Assembly (NCBI RefSeq): GCF_018687715.1
Contig: NC_056752.1
Span: 11,815,001-11,879,000 of the forward strand
Source of the DNA: Carya illinoinensis
Lineage: Eukaryota; Streptophyta; Magnoliopsida; Fagales; Juglandaceae
Length of the DNA: 64,000 bases
Direction of reading: 5' to 3'
Below, one piece after another: positions 10,276 to 23,120 of this stretch. The position numbers and the translations under genes were made by a program. The notes under the pieces are model-generated. The model ran no database searches and had not been told where the DNA came from. It saw only the letters and a program-made list of their open reading frames with translations. Each line of letters starts with the position of its first letter. The first letter of the stretch is position 1.

Positions 10276-11466
10276 CTATACTTCCTCGTCAGAATCTGCT
10301 ACGCTTGCCATAATGTGTTGGACATCCAAGGACAGTTGAACTAGTCGATCATTTGCTTGTACACAATCAGAGCGTACTGCAGCCAATTGTTGCTCCAACT
10401 TGGACTGACTGGCCTCCCACTTCGCTGTGAAGCTATCCATCTTCTGAGATAACAAGGTGAGTTGCTCAAGAAGTTGTGAGGTGGGGATGGATGGTTCAGG
10501 TGGAGAGGATGCTGACTCAGTATTGAGGGAGCGCTTCTTGGTGATGACAGCTGCTGATTTAACCACGGTTAAGGCAGAAATAGGCCCTGGCAGCTTCATA
10601 GTGGGTTCATTTGCTCGAAGTGGCACTTTTGCAATTATGACCAATTGAGTAATTAAACTTCCAAAGGGGAGATTTAACTCTTTTTCCACATGTGAACGAT
10701 GAATAATATCAATGACATGTCGTGGAAAATCAATAGACACACCAGTAGCAAGAGCATACATAAAATAAGCTCTTTCTAGAGAAATTTCAGTGTGACGACT
10801 AATGGGCCAGAGATTGGTCAAGACTATTTTGGCCAGAAGCCGATACTGAGGAAGCATATTGTGAAGAGGCAGTCTGTGTGTCTTGGCAGTCCATTTGGGG
10901 CCAGTGAGACCAACAAAGAGATTGCGCATGGCAGTCTTGGTTGGGGCTCCCATGCCCTTATATGGATATAGAGGGGATTCCACCTCAGGAAGAGTAAATA
11001 GATTGCGGAGAATAGCCGGAGACACCTCAATCTGAATCCCGCGAACAGTAGAGATGATGCTATGATCATCTAAATTGAAGTGGGCTATATTGGAATAAAA
11101 TTCCCGGACCACCTCAACACAAGGTGTAGGAAGGGCATGAGTGAGCTTCTCCCAACCTCTTTCAATGAATATTTGGCGGATAATTTGGAAGTCATCCGAA
11201 GGAAAGTCATGGATGCTTACCTCCCGCTCACCCAAGACGGGTCTCTTGGAAAAGGTATTTCTATAGGCATTTTCGGCTTCAATGGAGGTGAAGCGATCAG
11301 TAGGTGCTTCGGTGGGCACAGGCACCGATGGTGATGGAGATGGAGGAGGGGCAGAAGTGTCGCCTAATTGCATGGGTTCAAGTGATGGGACATCCTCACT
11401 TGAAGAGTGCTCGGATGGCACCGGAGTAGTGAACTTTTTGCGTTTTGCCCTTTCTTTGAATCTCAT
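10276..11466 (-). CDS. Sirevirus third frame, putative plant transposon protein
   Basis: The frame extends upstream to 11508, but its first ATG is at 11464-11466, giving 396 residues. It lies downstream of pol and reads in the same direction, where Sireviruses carry an extra (sometimes called env-like) frame. The N-terminus is basic (RFKERAKRKKF), followed by a Ser/Pro-rich segment (about residues 12-60). The central 200 residues contain IERGWEKL, VVREFYSNI and RGIQIEVSP blocks. They resemble the plant transposon-associated domain often found in such elements. The last 60 residues look like a coiled coil (LLEQLTLLSQKM onward). No signal peptide is obvious, and no clear membrane anchor remains with the ATG start. 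The ATG directly follows a strong splice acceptor (ctctttcag), which argues for expression from a spliced transcript. The frame is intact; its function is unknown. Confidence 0.75.
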   Translation of the reverse strand: MRFKERAKRKKFTTPVPSEHSSSEDVPSLEPMQLGDTSAPPPSPSPSVPVPTEAPTDRFTSIEAENAYRNTFSKRPVLGEREVSIHDFPSDDFQIIRQIFIERGWEKLTHALPTPCVEVVREFYSNIAHFNLDDHSIISTVRGIQIEVSPAILRNLFTLPEVESPLYPYKGMGAPTKTAMRNLFVGLTGPKWTAKTHRLPLHNMLPQYRLLAKIVLTNLWPISRHTEISLERAYFMYALATGVSIDFPRHVIDIIHRSHVEKELNLPFGSLITQLVIIAKVPLRANEPTMKLPGPISALTVVKSAAVITKKRSLNTESASSPPEPSIPTSQLLEQLTLLSQKMDSFTAKWEASQSKLEQQLAAVRSDCVQANDRLVQLSLDVQHIMASVADSDEEV

Positions 11467-11963
11467 CTGAAAGAGTACAAGAATCAAGTTTAGAAAGATA
11501 ATTCTCAAACCTTATAGAGGATAAGAATAGATAAAACAAAAATGTGATATTAAAAGGTGGGTTGGTGTTTTGTTTTTTTTTTTGTTTTTATAAGCTTGAA
11601 CGTTGAGAACAACCCAAACACAATATGTGCAGAAAACCTTACTATGTATAGATAAGAAAGAGCCATCCTAACAAGTGCCCAAAACAAAAGAAAGGTGAGT
11701 CAGGAAAAAACACAAACACTTGGTGTGCACCCGTGAGAAAAAAAAAAACAGAGAATCCGTGTGTAATAGAGATTGGTCCTCAATACATGCATAGAATGAG
11801 AAGAATCAATACACACAACCGAATTCCGAGTAGTGTAGCTCAATCCAACAACCCAGAAAGAAAAAAAAATAAAACCCTTCACAGAAACTGTGGATATCAA
11901 CAAAAACCGAAACTTGAGAGAAGAAAAGAATAGAAAAAAAACAGAGGATCCGAAAATACTTAC
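11467..11963 (-). other. Predicted 497-nt leader intron of the third frame
   Basis: On the minus strand, a donor CAAG/GTAAG (exon ends 11964, intron starts 11963) pairs with acceptor ctctttcag/ATG (intron ends 11467). Removal would place the third-frame ATG first in the downstream exon. Related Sirevirus fragments in this window keep a GTAAG donor at the matching place (45466 and 61013), which suggests the intron is a conserved part of the family. Confidence 0.55.
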
Positions 11964-11964
11964 C

Positions 11965-13290
11965 TTGAAGATGAGAGTGGAAAGAGTACCGTGTATGGAG
12001 GATTAGGGGGAAGGAAGCAAGCTGCCGTGAAAATGGGTAAGGGGAGGCTGATGAGAATCGGGCTGAGTGTAGGAAACAAAGGCCAAGAGGTATGCTTAAG
12101 TGTTTTAAAAGAAGACCCTCCCCGTGCACGTGCTGGACCAAAGAGTCCTATTAGGACTTCTACACTTAGGCATAAAAGACCCGATACATGTATGCAACAC
12201 ACTGGGAACCCCCTTTTCTTTTTTTTTTTATTATTTTTTTAATTTTTTTTTTATTTTAAAAAAAACAGAACAAAGCAATAAAAAAAAACAAACTATAAAT
12301 ATTTTTTTTTTTTTGTAGAAAAAGATTTGGTTTATTTTTTTTGTTGTTTTGGTTTTAAAAGGAACATGCCTAAAATCATCTTAGTTTGATCAAGTCAGAA
12401 TATACCAAAAAAAAATTCAATAATCCTTAGCCCACTCATGTTTGTAACAGTCTCTTTGTGGATGTTCACTCCTCATAGAATCAGTAATGCCAAAGTTCAG
12501 GTGAGTGTGTGAGTGAGTATACTTATATCATAGCATGTTATGAGCTTTCCCCCTTTTTTTTTTTATTGCTCTCTTTTGTGTTATATTTTTGATACCTTTG
12601 TTCAAAGAAAGGTAATATATATTTTTTTATAAAGATGCTCACTAGAGTTTGTTTCTTGACCTTAAAAGTCAAACTTTATGCTAGGGCCTAGATACATATG
12701 CATCTCCTCCAAACACTAGTTTGTACACCACCTTTGTTCATGTTGGTTGCTCATCTTTTTCCACAATGATTGGAGCAACGATTTTTTCTGTAAGAACTCA
12801 AGGTGATAGATCCGTGTAGGGTGTTTGTCTTTTTCCGCAATGAATAAACACCGACTTTTTCTATATGGATCACTCTTTGTGTTTGGCAAGAAGAGAGCTC
12901 TTTAAAGAAGTACTAGGTTCAACTAGTTTTAGTCAATTCAAGGCATGAACTCCCTCTTGATGAGCATCCCTTTTTTTTTAAAAAAAATGCTTACATATAG
13001 GTTCCTCACAGTGCATAAAGATGAACTTTGCCAAAAAGACCTATAGGGTTAGTACACTTAAAGAGAGCTGCACAAAGAGGAGTAACACATAAGATCAGAA
13101 AATTTTTTGAAAGCAATTCCATACATGCTCAACCTGTGATGTAATAAACATGTACCTTAAAAAAAATACACAACCCAGTTTTTTATAAGATTTTTTTTTT
13201 AAAACAGAAAAAAAACTGAAACATTTATGCTTTTAAAGATAGGAAAAAAAACGGGAAGAAAAGATCCCAAACTAGTAGGATAGGAAACTC
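11965..13290 (-). other. Sirevirus internal noncoding region between pol and third frame
   Basis: About 1.3 kb without a convincing frame; short frames on both strands look fortuitous. It contains A/T homopolymer tracts at about 12210-12350 and 12545-12560. The part 12650-13050 is shared with the older Sirevirus pieces at 25180-25640 and, inverted, at 59880-60310. The part 12460-12530 is shared with 44895-44970 and 60420-60490. It probably holds the leader exon of the third-frame transcript. Confidence 0.6.
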
Positions 13291-15687
13291 TCACTTGGGA
13301 TCACATATACCAATGGCTTTTCGTAAAAACTCAAATCTAAGTCCATCCAAAGGTTTAGTAAACAAGTCAGCCAGTTGATGTTCAGTAGGCACATGTTCCA
13401 TGGATATAATTTTAGACTCAACCAAGTCTCTTATAAAATGATGTCGAATATCAATGTGCTTGGTCCGAGAATGCTGGACAGGATTTTTGGAAATACTTAT
13501 AGCACTAGAATTATCACAATATATTGTCATAGTGTCTTGAGAAAAACCATAATCATCAAGCATTTTTTTCATCCATAATAGCTGAGTACAACAACTCCCT
13601 GCAGCTATGTATTCAGCTTCAGCAGTGGATAAAGAAATAGAATTTTGCTTTTTACTCATCCAAGCTACAAGATTTCCACCTATATAAAAACATCCACCCG
13701 TAGTACTCTTCCTATCATCAGCATTCCCAGCCCAATCAGCATCCGAATAGCCAACAAGTGTAAGATTAGTGTCTTTTGAGTACCATATCCCATAATCAAC
13801 AGTGGCATTAAGATATTTTATGATTCTTTTTACTGCAGTAAGATGGGATTCTTTAGGATTAGCTTGAAATCTAGCACATACACCAACACTGAAAGCTATA
13901 TCAGGTCTACTTGCTGTAATATATAAAAGACTTCCTATCATGCTTCTATAGAGAGTGGGATCAATATTTTTACCTGTGGAGTCATTGCTGATTTTTGCTG
14001 AAGTGCTCATGGGAGTCCGAGCATTGCTTTTTCCTTCCATTCCAAACTTTTTTACAAGATCTCTTGCATATTTAGATTGTGAAATAAATATTCCTTCTTT
14101 ACATTGTTTTACTTGAATACCCAAGAAGAAATTTAACTCACCAATCATACTCATCTCAAATTCAGATTTCATTTCATTTGCAAAGTTATAAGCAAGAGAT
14201 TCAAGTGTTGCTCCAAAAACAATATCATCAACATATATTTGAGCAATTAAGAGTTGTTTACCTGATCTTCTTATGAATAAGGTCCTATCAGCTTGTCCTC
14301 TAACAAAATCATGATCAAGTAAGTAGGCAGTCAATCTTTCATACCAAGCTCGAGGTGCTTGTTTCAGTCCATACAGCGCCTTCTTCAACCTGTAGACATA
14401 TTCAGGGTAGAGATGGTTAACAAATCCTTTTGGTTGGTTGACATATACCTCTTCTTGTAACACTCCATTTAGGAAGGCACTCTTGACATCCATTTGATAT
14501 AATTTGAAGTCTAGATGACAGGCAAGTGCTAGTAGAATGCGAACAGATTCTAACCGGGCCACAGGAGCAAATGTTTCATCAAAATCAATCCCTTCTACCT
14601 GTGTGTAACCTTGTGCAACCAGCCTTGCTTTATTTCTCACAATAGTACCATGCTCATCGGATTTGTTCTTAAAGATCCACTTAGTCCCAATTATGTTAGA
14701 ATTTTCTGGTTTAGGAACTAACTCCCATACATCATTTCTAGTAAATTGATGTAGTTCTTCATGCATGGCGTTGACCCAACTTTCATCATTTAGTGCTTCT
14801 TCGACTTTCTTGGGTTCAACCTGTGACAAATAACACACAAAAGAAACCTGATTTAGTACTCTTCTTCTAAGTCTCATACCTTCTTCTAGCTCACCGAGAA
14901 TGTTTTCTTTAGGATGATTTTGAGTTATTCTTGAAGAAGGTTCTTTGATTTGTGGATTTTGTGGTGTTTTCTCTATATTATCTTCCTCATTTTGCACTTG
15001 TAAGTCTTCTCCACTGGTCTGCCCCAGTTCCTTCATATTCTCAAGCTCCTTCATGGTAGTTTCTGCTGAAATGTCATCCACAACTACGTTAATTGATTCC
15101 ATAACAGTTTGTGTACGTAAGTTGTAAACTCTATAAGCCTTACTATTTGAGGAATAGCCAAGAAACAATCCCTCATCACTTTTGCTTTCAAATTTATGAT
15201 TGTTTTCTCTGTCTTTTAGAATATAACACTTGCTACCAAAAATTCTGAAATACTTTACCGTAGGCCTTTTATTTTTCCACAAACCGTAAGGTGTTTGATT
15301 GGTGCCGGGTCTTAGAACCACTCGATTCAAGATATGATTTGCTGTATTCACAGCTTCTCCCCAAAAATATAAAGCCATCTTCTTGTTGCTTAACATTGTT
15401 CGTGCCATTTCTTGGATTGCTCTATTTTTCCTTTCCACCACTCCATTTTGTTGTGGAGTGATAGGTGCAGAAAATTCTTGGTGTATTCCCTGTTCATCAC
15501 AAAAAGAAGTAAAATTAGTATTCTCAAATTCTCGACCATGATCACTGCGTATTCTAGAGATAGAAACTTCCTTCTCTATTTGCAGTTTCTTGAACAGCTT
15601 TTTGGCAAGATCAAAAGCTTCAGATTTTTCTCTTAAGAGCATTATCCATGTGAACCTTGAAAAATCATCTACAATCACCATGATATA
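13291..15687 (-). CDS. Copia pol part: integrase core, reverse transcriptase, RNase H
   Basis: 796 codons follow an ATG at 15679-15681. The frame is continuous with the upstream gag frame apart from one TAG at 15688-15690. Integrase: [11 protein letters not shown] at the start, catalytic Asp47 in RSDHGREF and Glu83 in NGVVERKNR, spaced as D-35-E. Reverse transcriptase: [24 protein letters not shown] and the active site YVDDIVFGA near residue 480. RNase [11 protein letters not shown] near residue 647, then [12 protein letters not shown]; it ends in a LADLFTKPL block. All key residues are present, so this half looks functional in itself. In an intact element it would be part of one Gag-Pol polyprotein. 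Confidence 0.93.
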   Translation of the reverse strand, partial: YIMVIVDDFSRFTWIMLLREKSEAFDLAKKLFKKLQIEKEVSISRIRSDHGREFENTNFTSFCDEQGIHQEFSAPITPQQNGVVERKNRAIQEMARTMLSNKKMALYFWGEAVNTANHILNRVVLRPGTNQTPYGLWKNKRPTVKYFRIFGSKCYILKDRENNHKFESKSDEGLFLGYSSNSKAYRVYNLRTQTVMESINVVVDDISAETTMKELENMKELGQTSGEDLQVQNEEDNIEKTPQNPQIKEPSSRITQNHPKENILGELEEGMRLRRRVLNQVSFVCYLSQVEPKKVEEALNDESWVNAMHEELHQFTRNDVWELVPKPENSNIIGTKWIFKNKSDEHGTIVRNKARLVAQGYTQVEGIDFDETFAPVARLESVRILLALACHLDFKLYQMDVKSAFLNGVLQEEVYVNQPKGFVNHLYPEYVYRLKKALYGLKQAPRAWYERLTAYLLDHDFVRGQADRTLFIRRSGKQLLIAQIYVDDIVFGATLESLAYNFANEMKSEFEMSMIGELNFFLGIQVKQCKEGIFISQSKYARDLVKKFGMEGKSNARTPMSTSAKISNDSTGKNIDPTLYRSMIGSLLYITASRPDIAFSVGVCARFQANPKESHLTAVKRIIKYLNATVDYGIWYSKDTNLTLVGYSDADWAGNADDRKSTTGGCFYIGGNLVAWMSKKQNSISLSTAEAEYIAAGSCCTQLLWMKKMLDDYGFSQDTMTIYCDNSSAISISKNPVQHSRTKHIDIRHHFIRDLVESKIISMEHVPTEHQLADLFTKPLDGLRFEFLRKAIGICDPK

Positions 15688-15690
15688 CTA
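15688..15690 (-). other. In-frame TAG splitting the Gag-Pol polyprotein
   Basis: The stop lies between GGK and [10 protein letters not shown] with the reading frame unchanged on both sides. It separates the first catalytic Asp of integrase from the other two acidic residues. In this position copia proteins normally carry a sense codon, so a point mutation is the simplest reading. Confidence 0.85.
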
Positions 15691-18108
15691 CTTTCCTCCA
15701 AGACTCTCAGTTTGTGTGGGACCCATCAAATCCATATGCAATAGCTCAAGAGGCCGAGAGGTAAGAATATAAGAAATCTTCTTGTGTTGGGCTCTAGTTT
15801 GCTTTCCTTCTTGGCATGCTCCACATACTATTTTCTTCACTTTTATTACCTTGGGCAGTCCATCAATAATTTTTCTTTTTGAGATTTTTGACAAATTTTT
15901 AAAATTAATATGCCCAAGGCGTTGATGCCATAATTCAGCTTCATCAAGTGTGACTCTATGACATTTCTCCAATGGTTCTGGAGAAATTCCATAACAATTG
16001 TCTGTAGTTCTAGTACCTTTTAAAACCCATTCTCCACCTTTATCATATAGGTTGCACGCATCCTTTGAAAACTGCACAGAAAAATCATTGTCACAAAACT
16101 GACTAATGCTAAGTAAATTAGCTTTCAAACCATTAACAAATAAAACATCATGCAACACAGGTAGTCCTGGTATTTCAATACTCCCTTTCCCTTCTATGAC
16201 AGCCTTGCTCCCATCTCCAAAAGTCACGGTGCCTCCATGAGATGCTTCAATTTTTTTAAATAAGTTTTTGTCTCCAGACATGTGCCTAGAACAGCCGCTG
16301 TCCAGGTACCACAGACAATCTTCCTTTGATTTCAGTGCTGTGTGAGCAACAAGACATACTGTATCTTTCTTTCTCACCCATTTTGTCTTGAGTATTGACT
16401 TGTGTTTTTCTTTGTTTTGAAGGCAAATATCTGCTAGTTCCCCAAGCTTAAGATTTATGAGACTGATTTGTTGACTTATGTCATCAACTTGAGTCTGTAG
16501 GCTCTTCTCTTTTCTTTTTCCTTCAGATTTCTGCACTTGATTCAAGTTAAAACAATGTGGTCTTATATGACCTATTATTCCACACTTATGACATGTAGGG
16601 ACAAATTTATCATGCAGATTTTTTGAATAAACTGGCTTAAGTTCAGCATGATTTTGAAAACTCTTACCTTGACTTCCTTTAACAAAAACAATACCTTTGG
16701 AGGTTGTAGCAGCGGATGATGAGGCAGATTTTTCTTTTCCTTTAGAAGTCGTGTATCCTAGACCAGTTCTGTCACTATTCATTTTTTGAAGACTCAACAT
16801 TTCTTCTAATTTTTGTGTTGCCGTTTTTTCTTCAACCTTTTTCAATTCCTTTTCTAGTGCAGTATTTTGATTTTCTAACCTGGCTATTTCATTCTCAGAG
16901 ACTTTTAAAGCTTCAGACAGGTTGTTTTTCTCACTTTCCATATCAGTGAACTTTTTATACAACTTCTTGTTGAGTTTCTTTAATTTAATCACTTCTTCAC
17001 ACACATCATTGTAAGCCTCCTGTAAACTTAGTTCTTGATCAGCCTCAACAACTGATACATTTGAATCACTGTATTCACAACTACTTTCAGATTTTGTCAG
17101 TGTAATATCAGGAAAATCATTCACAATAGTAGAGAAAGCCATAAAAGATTTTTCATCATCAGAGGAGGAATTTTCAGAATCTGAACTATCACTAAGTGTG
17201 ACATTCAATGCTTTCCCTTTGTTTTTCTTGAAGTTTGGACATTCAACTCTAATATGACCATACCCAGAACATTCATGACACTGAACTTTATCTTTTTTCT
17301 CAGTTTTTTCTTTTTTCCAATTTTCAGTTTCATTTTTCTTAGCAAAAACATTTTTTCTTTGTTTTTGTTTACCACTTTCTTTATTAAACATGAACTTTCT
17401 GAATTTTCTAGCAAGTAAAGCAATCTCTTCATCATTCAGACTTTCTTCATCAGAAATATTTTTATAGTTTTCTTCTATAGTCTTTAAAGCAATGGACTTA
17501 CCTTTTCTTGTTTGAGGAAGTGAAGATTCATATGTTTGCAAAGAACCCACCAGTTCTTCTACCTTTATTGCATCCAGATCTTTACTTTCTTCAATTGCAG
17601 TAACTTTGGGTCGAAATCTTTCAGGTAAAGACCTTAGAATCTTTCTTACAACTCTTGAATCTTCCACCTTTTCTCCAAGATTGAACCTGGAATTCACAAT
17701 ATCATTTAGTTTAGAATAAAAATCATCAAAACTTTCCTCTTCCAGCATTTTAATCTCCTCAAATTTGGAAGTTAGCAATTGTAATTTTGAGTTCTTCACA
17801 ATTTTTGTTCCTTCATGTGTAACCTCCAGGATATCCCATGCCTCTTTAGCAATCTCACACATGGAGATTCTCTTAAATTCTTCTGGAGATACAGCCATGA
17901 ATATAGCATTCAGCCCCTTGCTATTCCAATTACAGTTGGTGATTTCTTCTTTCGTCCAATCATCAATATTTGTTTCTGGTCTGGTCCAACCTCGTACAAC
18001 CGCGTTCCACACTCGCTCATCTAATGATTTGAGAAAGGCTCGCATGCGTACTTTCCAATATGCATAATTTTCACCATTGAAGTGCGGTGGGGCAGTCAAT
18101 GATGACAT
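15688..18108 (-). CDS. Copia Gag, protease and integrase N-terminus
   Basis: The open frame reaches 18207, inside the 5' LTR, but its first ATG is 18106-18108. From there 806 codons run to TAG 15688-15690. N-terminus: FNGENYAYWKVRMRAF (copia Gag). First CCHC knuckle CHECSGYGHIRVEC near plus-strand 17240-17285. A long Lys/Glu-rich coiled coil follows (about 16810-17030), then a second knuckle CHKCGIIGHIRPHC (16553-16595). Protease active site WYLDSGCSRHMSGD lies at about 16270-16310. Integrase zinc region LWHQRLGHINF ... CGACQEGKQT lies at about 15800-15930, and the first catalytic Asp in HMDLMGP near 15735. The frame ends three residues after LGG. Large size and two knuckles fit Sireviruses. 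Confidence 0.93.
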   Translation of the reverse strand: MSSLTAPPHFNGENYAYWKVRMRAFLKSLDERVWNAVVRGWTRPETNIDDWTKEEITNCNWNSKGLNAIFMAVSPEEFKRISMCEIAKEAWDILEVTHEGTKIVKNSKLQLLTSKFEEIKMLEEESFDDFYSKLNDIVNSRFNLGEKVEDSRVVRKILRSLPERFRPKVTAIEESKDLDAIKVEELVGSLQTYESSLPQTRKGKSIALKTIEENYKNISDEESLNDEEIALLARKFRKFMFNKESGKQKQRKNVFAKKNETENWKKEKTEKKDKVQCHECSGYGHIRVECPNFKKNKGKALNVTLSDSSDSENSSSDDEKSFMAFSTIVNDFPDITLTKSESSCEYSDSNVSVVEADQELSLQEAYNDVCEEVIKLKKLNKKLYKKFTDMESEKNNLSEALKVSENEIARLENQNTALEKELKKVEEKTATQKLEEMLSLQKMNSDRTGLGYTTSKGKEKSASSSAATTSKGIVFVKGSQGKSFQNHAELKPVYSKNLHDKFVPTCHKCGIIGHIRPHCFNLNQVQKSEGKRKEKSLQTQVDDISQQISLINLKLGELADICLQNKEKHKSILKTKWVRKKDTVCLVAHTALKSKEDCLWYLDSGCSRHMSGDKNLFKKIEASHGGTVTFGDGSKAVIEGKGSIEIPGLPVLHDVLFVNGLKANLLSISQFCDNDFSVQFSKDACNLYDKGGEWVLKGTRTTDNCYGISPEPLEKCHRVTLDEAELWHQRLGHINFKNLSKISKRKIIDGLPKVIKVKKIVCGACQEGKQTRAQHKKISYILTSRPLELLHMDLMGPTQTESLGGK

Positions 18109-18144
18109 ATTGCAGGGGCACGGATCACACTCGAAAGAGTGAAC

Positions 18145-18161
18145 CACGCTCTGATGCCAAA
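18145..18161 (-). promoter_or_regulatory. Primer-binding site
   Basis: Just inside the 5' LTR the minus strand reads TTGGCATCAGAGCG. This is one base away from the TGGTATCAGAGC primer site for initiator tRNA-Met. Confidence 0.75.
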
Positions 18162-19041
18162 TGAAATTCCCAATGTACCCCTGTAAAACCACGAAATTGT
18201 CTACCAATTTCCTTGAACAAATTAGTTAGATCTCAATTATAAAGATTATGAAATGAATCAAATACTTTAAAATAAATAATCAAACTTGCAAGACACAACG
18301 ATTGGTTACGAAGGGAAACCCTTTAAAGAACTCTTTAAAGGTAAAACCCTACGGGGCAGCCAAACCCAGGAAAGTCAATCTCATTATTTGAAGAACAATT
18401 ACAAGTAATAATCAATTACAAAACCTTTGCAATTCGACTCTCTTACTTGCCTAGACAAACGACCCGTTTGTCTTCTACCACAGTAGCAGCCAGAACCTCT
18501 GGCGATCTTCAAATGTTGACCTCCCTTTTTGGAACTCCAAAGGCTGAAACCCAATCGATGTTGCTTCGCACTCAAAGCACGATCACACTCAAGAAGATAT
18601 GAAAAATCCCATGAAAATTCTCAAGTGAATTTTCTCTCATAAACACACAGAATATCCTCTGTAAAATTCGTGGCTTGAAGTCCTTGAGGAGATACAAAAC
18701 CGAGTTCCCTTTAAATAGAAGATCTGAAAACAGTTCTAGTTGTAGTAGGACTCTGCTGACGGTTAGCAACAGACGCGAAAACGCGTCCCGACGGACTGCT
18801 AACATTTCGGGATAACTTCTTCTGATATAGACTGAATTCTGTTCCGATTTCTTCTGGATAAGTGTACTGCTAACAGAACTCGATTTTGACTTCAGGAACT
18901 TATCTAAACAACTCCTAATATTTCTAGATAGACTCAACATTGTTTAGACATTTTTACATTCATCCAACAATAATAAATAATATGATAAGATAAGCCTTAT
19001 CATTCACTCATCTAATCCTAGCCAACTTTTTTACCTTTACA
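18162..19041 (-). repeat. Sirevirus E1 5' LTR
   Basis: 880-bp partner of 9110-9989, bounded by tgaaattcc and acctttaca. It should hold the element promoter, which I have not located precisely. Confidence 0.93.
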
Positions 19042-19046
19042 CACAA

Positions 19047-19665
19047 TATTCTAATTACGATAGTGAGAATTTTACTTTCTTTTTGGAATTCTAACCAAAG
19101 TTACGGGGAATGTTTATAACTTTATACGGACTTTAAAGGTAGAGATGTCAAATATATTTTTGGAATTCTAATCAAAGATTTCCTCGGTCCACAAAATTGT
19201 AAGAGCGGTTTAAAATATGCAAGAGAAGCCTTTTATCTATGAGTTTTACTATGTACAAGTGAATTTACATACCAATCTGGCGTACCAACACTGATGGTTT
19301 TATATTCAAAATTCAAATTAGTACTATTTTCAATAAAATCTACTTTCTGACAAATTACATTGGATGGGTGCACATATTGGTGCGTAGAATCGTTTACAAC
19401 TAAATTTTTCCTTTATCTAGACCTCTAAGGTCAGTTTGAATTTAAAATTCACTCTAACTCATGTTATTTAATCATTATAATATTTTTAAATTTTCACATA
19501 AACTATAATATATAATTCAATTTTAAAAATCGTTTTAATTTTCTGTGAAATAGTAATTCAAAGAAATTATTTTAATTTCTTCAACCCAATTTACAAAGTG
19601 AATTTTGTCAACGCCCTTCTATTAACGAGGAAAAATACAATATATGTCTTCCAACTAATCACGGT
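19047..19665. other. 3' flank of chitinase-like gene A
   Basis: No gene. The part 19130-19200 (ttctaatcaaag, cctcggtcca) is distantly similar to the sequence beyond the 3' ends of genes B and C (about 38410-38450 and 50790-50830). The duplicated segment therefore reached past the gene. Confidence 0.5.
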
Positions 19666-21571
<1,906 letters not shown>

Positions 21572-21613
21572 CTAGTTACTGCTTCGGATTGAAAATTAAT
21601 GGGGAAGGGAGCT

Positions 21614-21622
21614 CTATTTATA
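21614..21622 (-). promoter_or_regulatory. TATA box of gene A
   Basis: TATAAATAG on the minus strand, 55 nt upstream of the ATG, at the same relative place as in B and C. The TTGACT W-box core present further upstream in B and C reads TTAATT here. Confidence 0.65.
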
Positions 21623-22847
21623 ATTTGACAGGCATATTGGAATACAATAAAAAATGACTTTATTTTCTCCCAATTAATACGTTTTGGGGAAGAAGATTGT
21701 CAAGAAAACGTGTCAAGCTAAAACGGTAGAACCACAAAACTACATAAAATTAGAATCTTATTAAAATTAGAATCTTATGCAATACAAAATGTCCTTGTCA
21801 GTCCCTGAACTTTCACTTCTGAGGTTGAATGTCCAAGGACAATTTGAGTCTATTTCTGGGGAAAATTGCAGGAAAATTTACTGTATGAGTGGCGGTGTAA
21901 AAATGGCTCAAATTTCTTGGAATTTGGCATAAGTTTCCAAGTTTTTAATGACTTGCGCGTGAAGACTTGACCGTCAACTTCGTCAGGTAATATAAATTAT
22001 GTTCATTTGTCGAACACTCTAAATGACGGCCCGCGTGGGGCCAGCAGCTTGATTCTAATAGGAAACTGTCTAGTACGTCTCTAGAAGGGGGAAGATGACA
22101 GGAAAGTCTTGCAGGAACGCATGCTAAAGGGGTTCCGATGAGCCAGAAACAAAGAAGGGGTTTGGTGGGTTTGGTTTCAAAAGCATATACATTATATTAT
22201 TCCTCGCTGTCAGCATTTCACCCCATAAAAATAAAACAAATAAATATATATAATAAAAATTTTATGTATAATTATTTTTATATATTCATTTATACAATCT
22301 ATTAATATAATTGATTGAATATTAAAAAAATTTTATACAATCAATTATATCAATAAAATACATAAAAAATACATAAAAATAACTATATATACAATTATGT
22401 CATAAACAAACAAACTCAGCCACCCCCATTAAACTGATCCTCTGTTCCTAAAATTCTGCCATGGCTTTGCGACCACTCCCATCATCGACAACTTTTTTTT
22501 TTTATTTAATATAAATTCATTTATAATATCGAAGTTACAAATATGACTTATCAATATAGAAAAATTTAGACTATAAGTTAACCTATGCATATGCTCTAGA
22601 GCACCCCTATACACAAAGTAACGGATATTGTCTTAACTTCTAAACCTCTTCAAAGAGATAGAGTACTCTGTATAAAACTGATGATACTTTAATCAACTGA
22701 TGACATTTTTATCTTATTAAAATCTAGAGGTTAAATAAAAGATTTGAATGGTAAGATGTGAAAGAATATCAGCTTATCCACACTACTTTGGAATTGAAGT
22801 AAAATAATGTTACGCACGAGTCTTTATATCTTAAGGTCTTGTTTGTT

Positions 22848-23120
22848 TTCAGTGATGAGATGAGATAAATTAAAATTAAAGTTGAAAGTTGAATAAAATA
22901 TTATTAAAATATATTATTTTAATATTATTTTTGTATTGAAATTTAAAAAAATCGAATTGTTTATTTTATTTTTATATTGAGATTTTAAAAAGTTGAATTA
23001 TTTATTTTATTATATATCGAAATTTGAAAAAGTTATAATGATTAAGATGAGATGAGATGAGATGAGATGAGATGAGAGTTTTATTTTGTATGAGAATTTG
23101 AAAATTTTATAATAATTATG
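22848..23120. mobile_element. MITE related to the GTTTGG family (copy 2)
   Basis: Shares 'aaagttgaaagttgaataaa' and the AT-rich body with 2466-2656. It includes a (gatga)n run at 23044-23075. The right terminus is not clear. Confidence 0.4.

Larger units (their letters stand above)
9105..19046 (-). mobile_element. Sirevirus-type Ty1/copia LTR retrotransposon, nearly complete
   Basis: The element runs 9110-19041 and reads on the minus strand. LTRs of 880 bp each lie at 9110-9989 and 18162-19041. They differ at five positions by eye, all transitions. Perfect 5-bp target duplications cacaa sit at 9105-9109 and 19042-19046. Order along the minus strand is 5' LTR, tRNA-Met-like primer site, gag-protease-integrase, reverse transcriptase-RNase H, long noncoding stretch, a third frame, several polypurine tracts, 3' LTR. 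A large Gag with two zinc knuckles and a coiled coil, a post-pol frame and multiple polypurine tracts are Sirevirus traits. One in-frame TAG (15688-15690) interrupts the polyprotein. The close LTR match marks a recent insertion. Confidence 0.93.

Noticed and set aside
12124..12318. Small frames opposite the Sirevirus leader
   Set aside because: Low-complexity Phe/Lys tails from T/A tracts and antisense to the predicted leader exon.
15681..15690. Programmed frameshift or designed separation of gag and pol
   Set aside because: The frame is unchanged across the stop, and it falls inside integrase rather than between functional units. A point mutation fits better.
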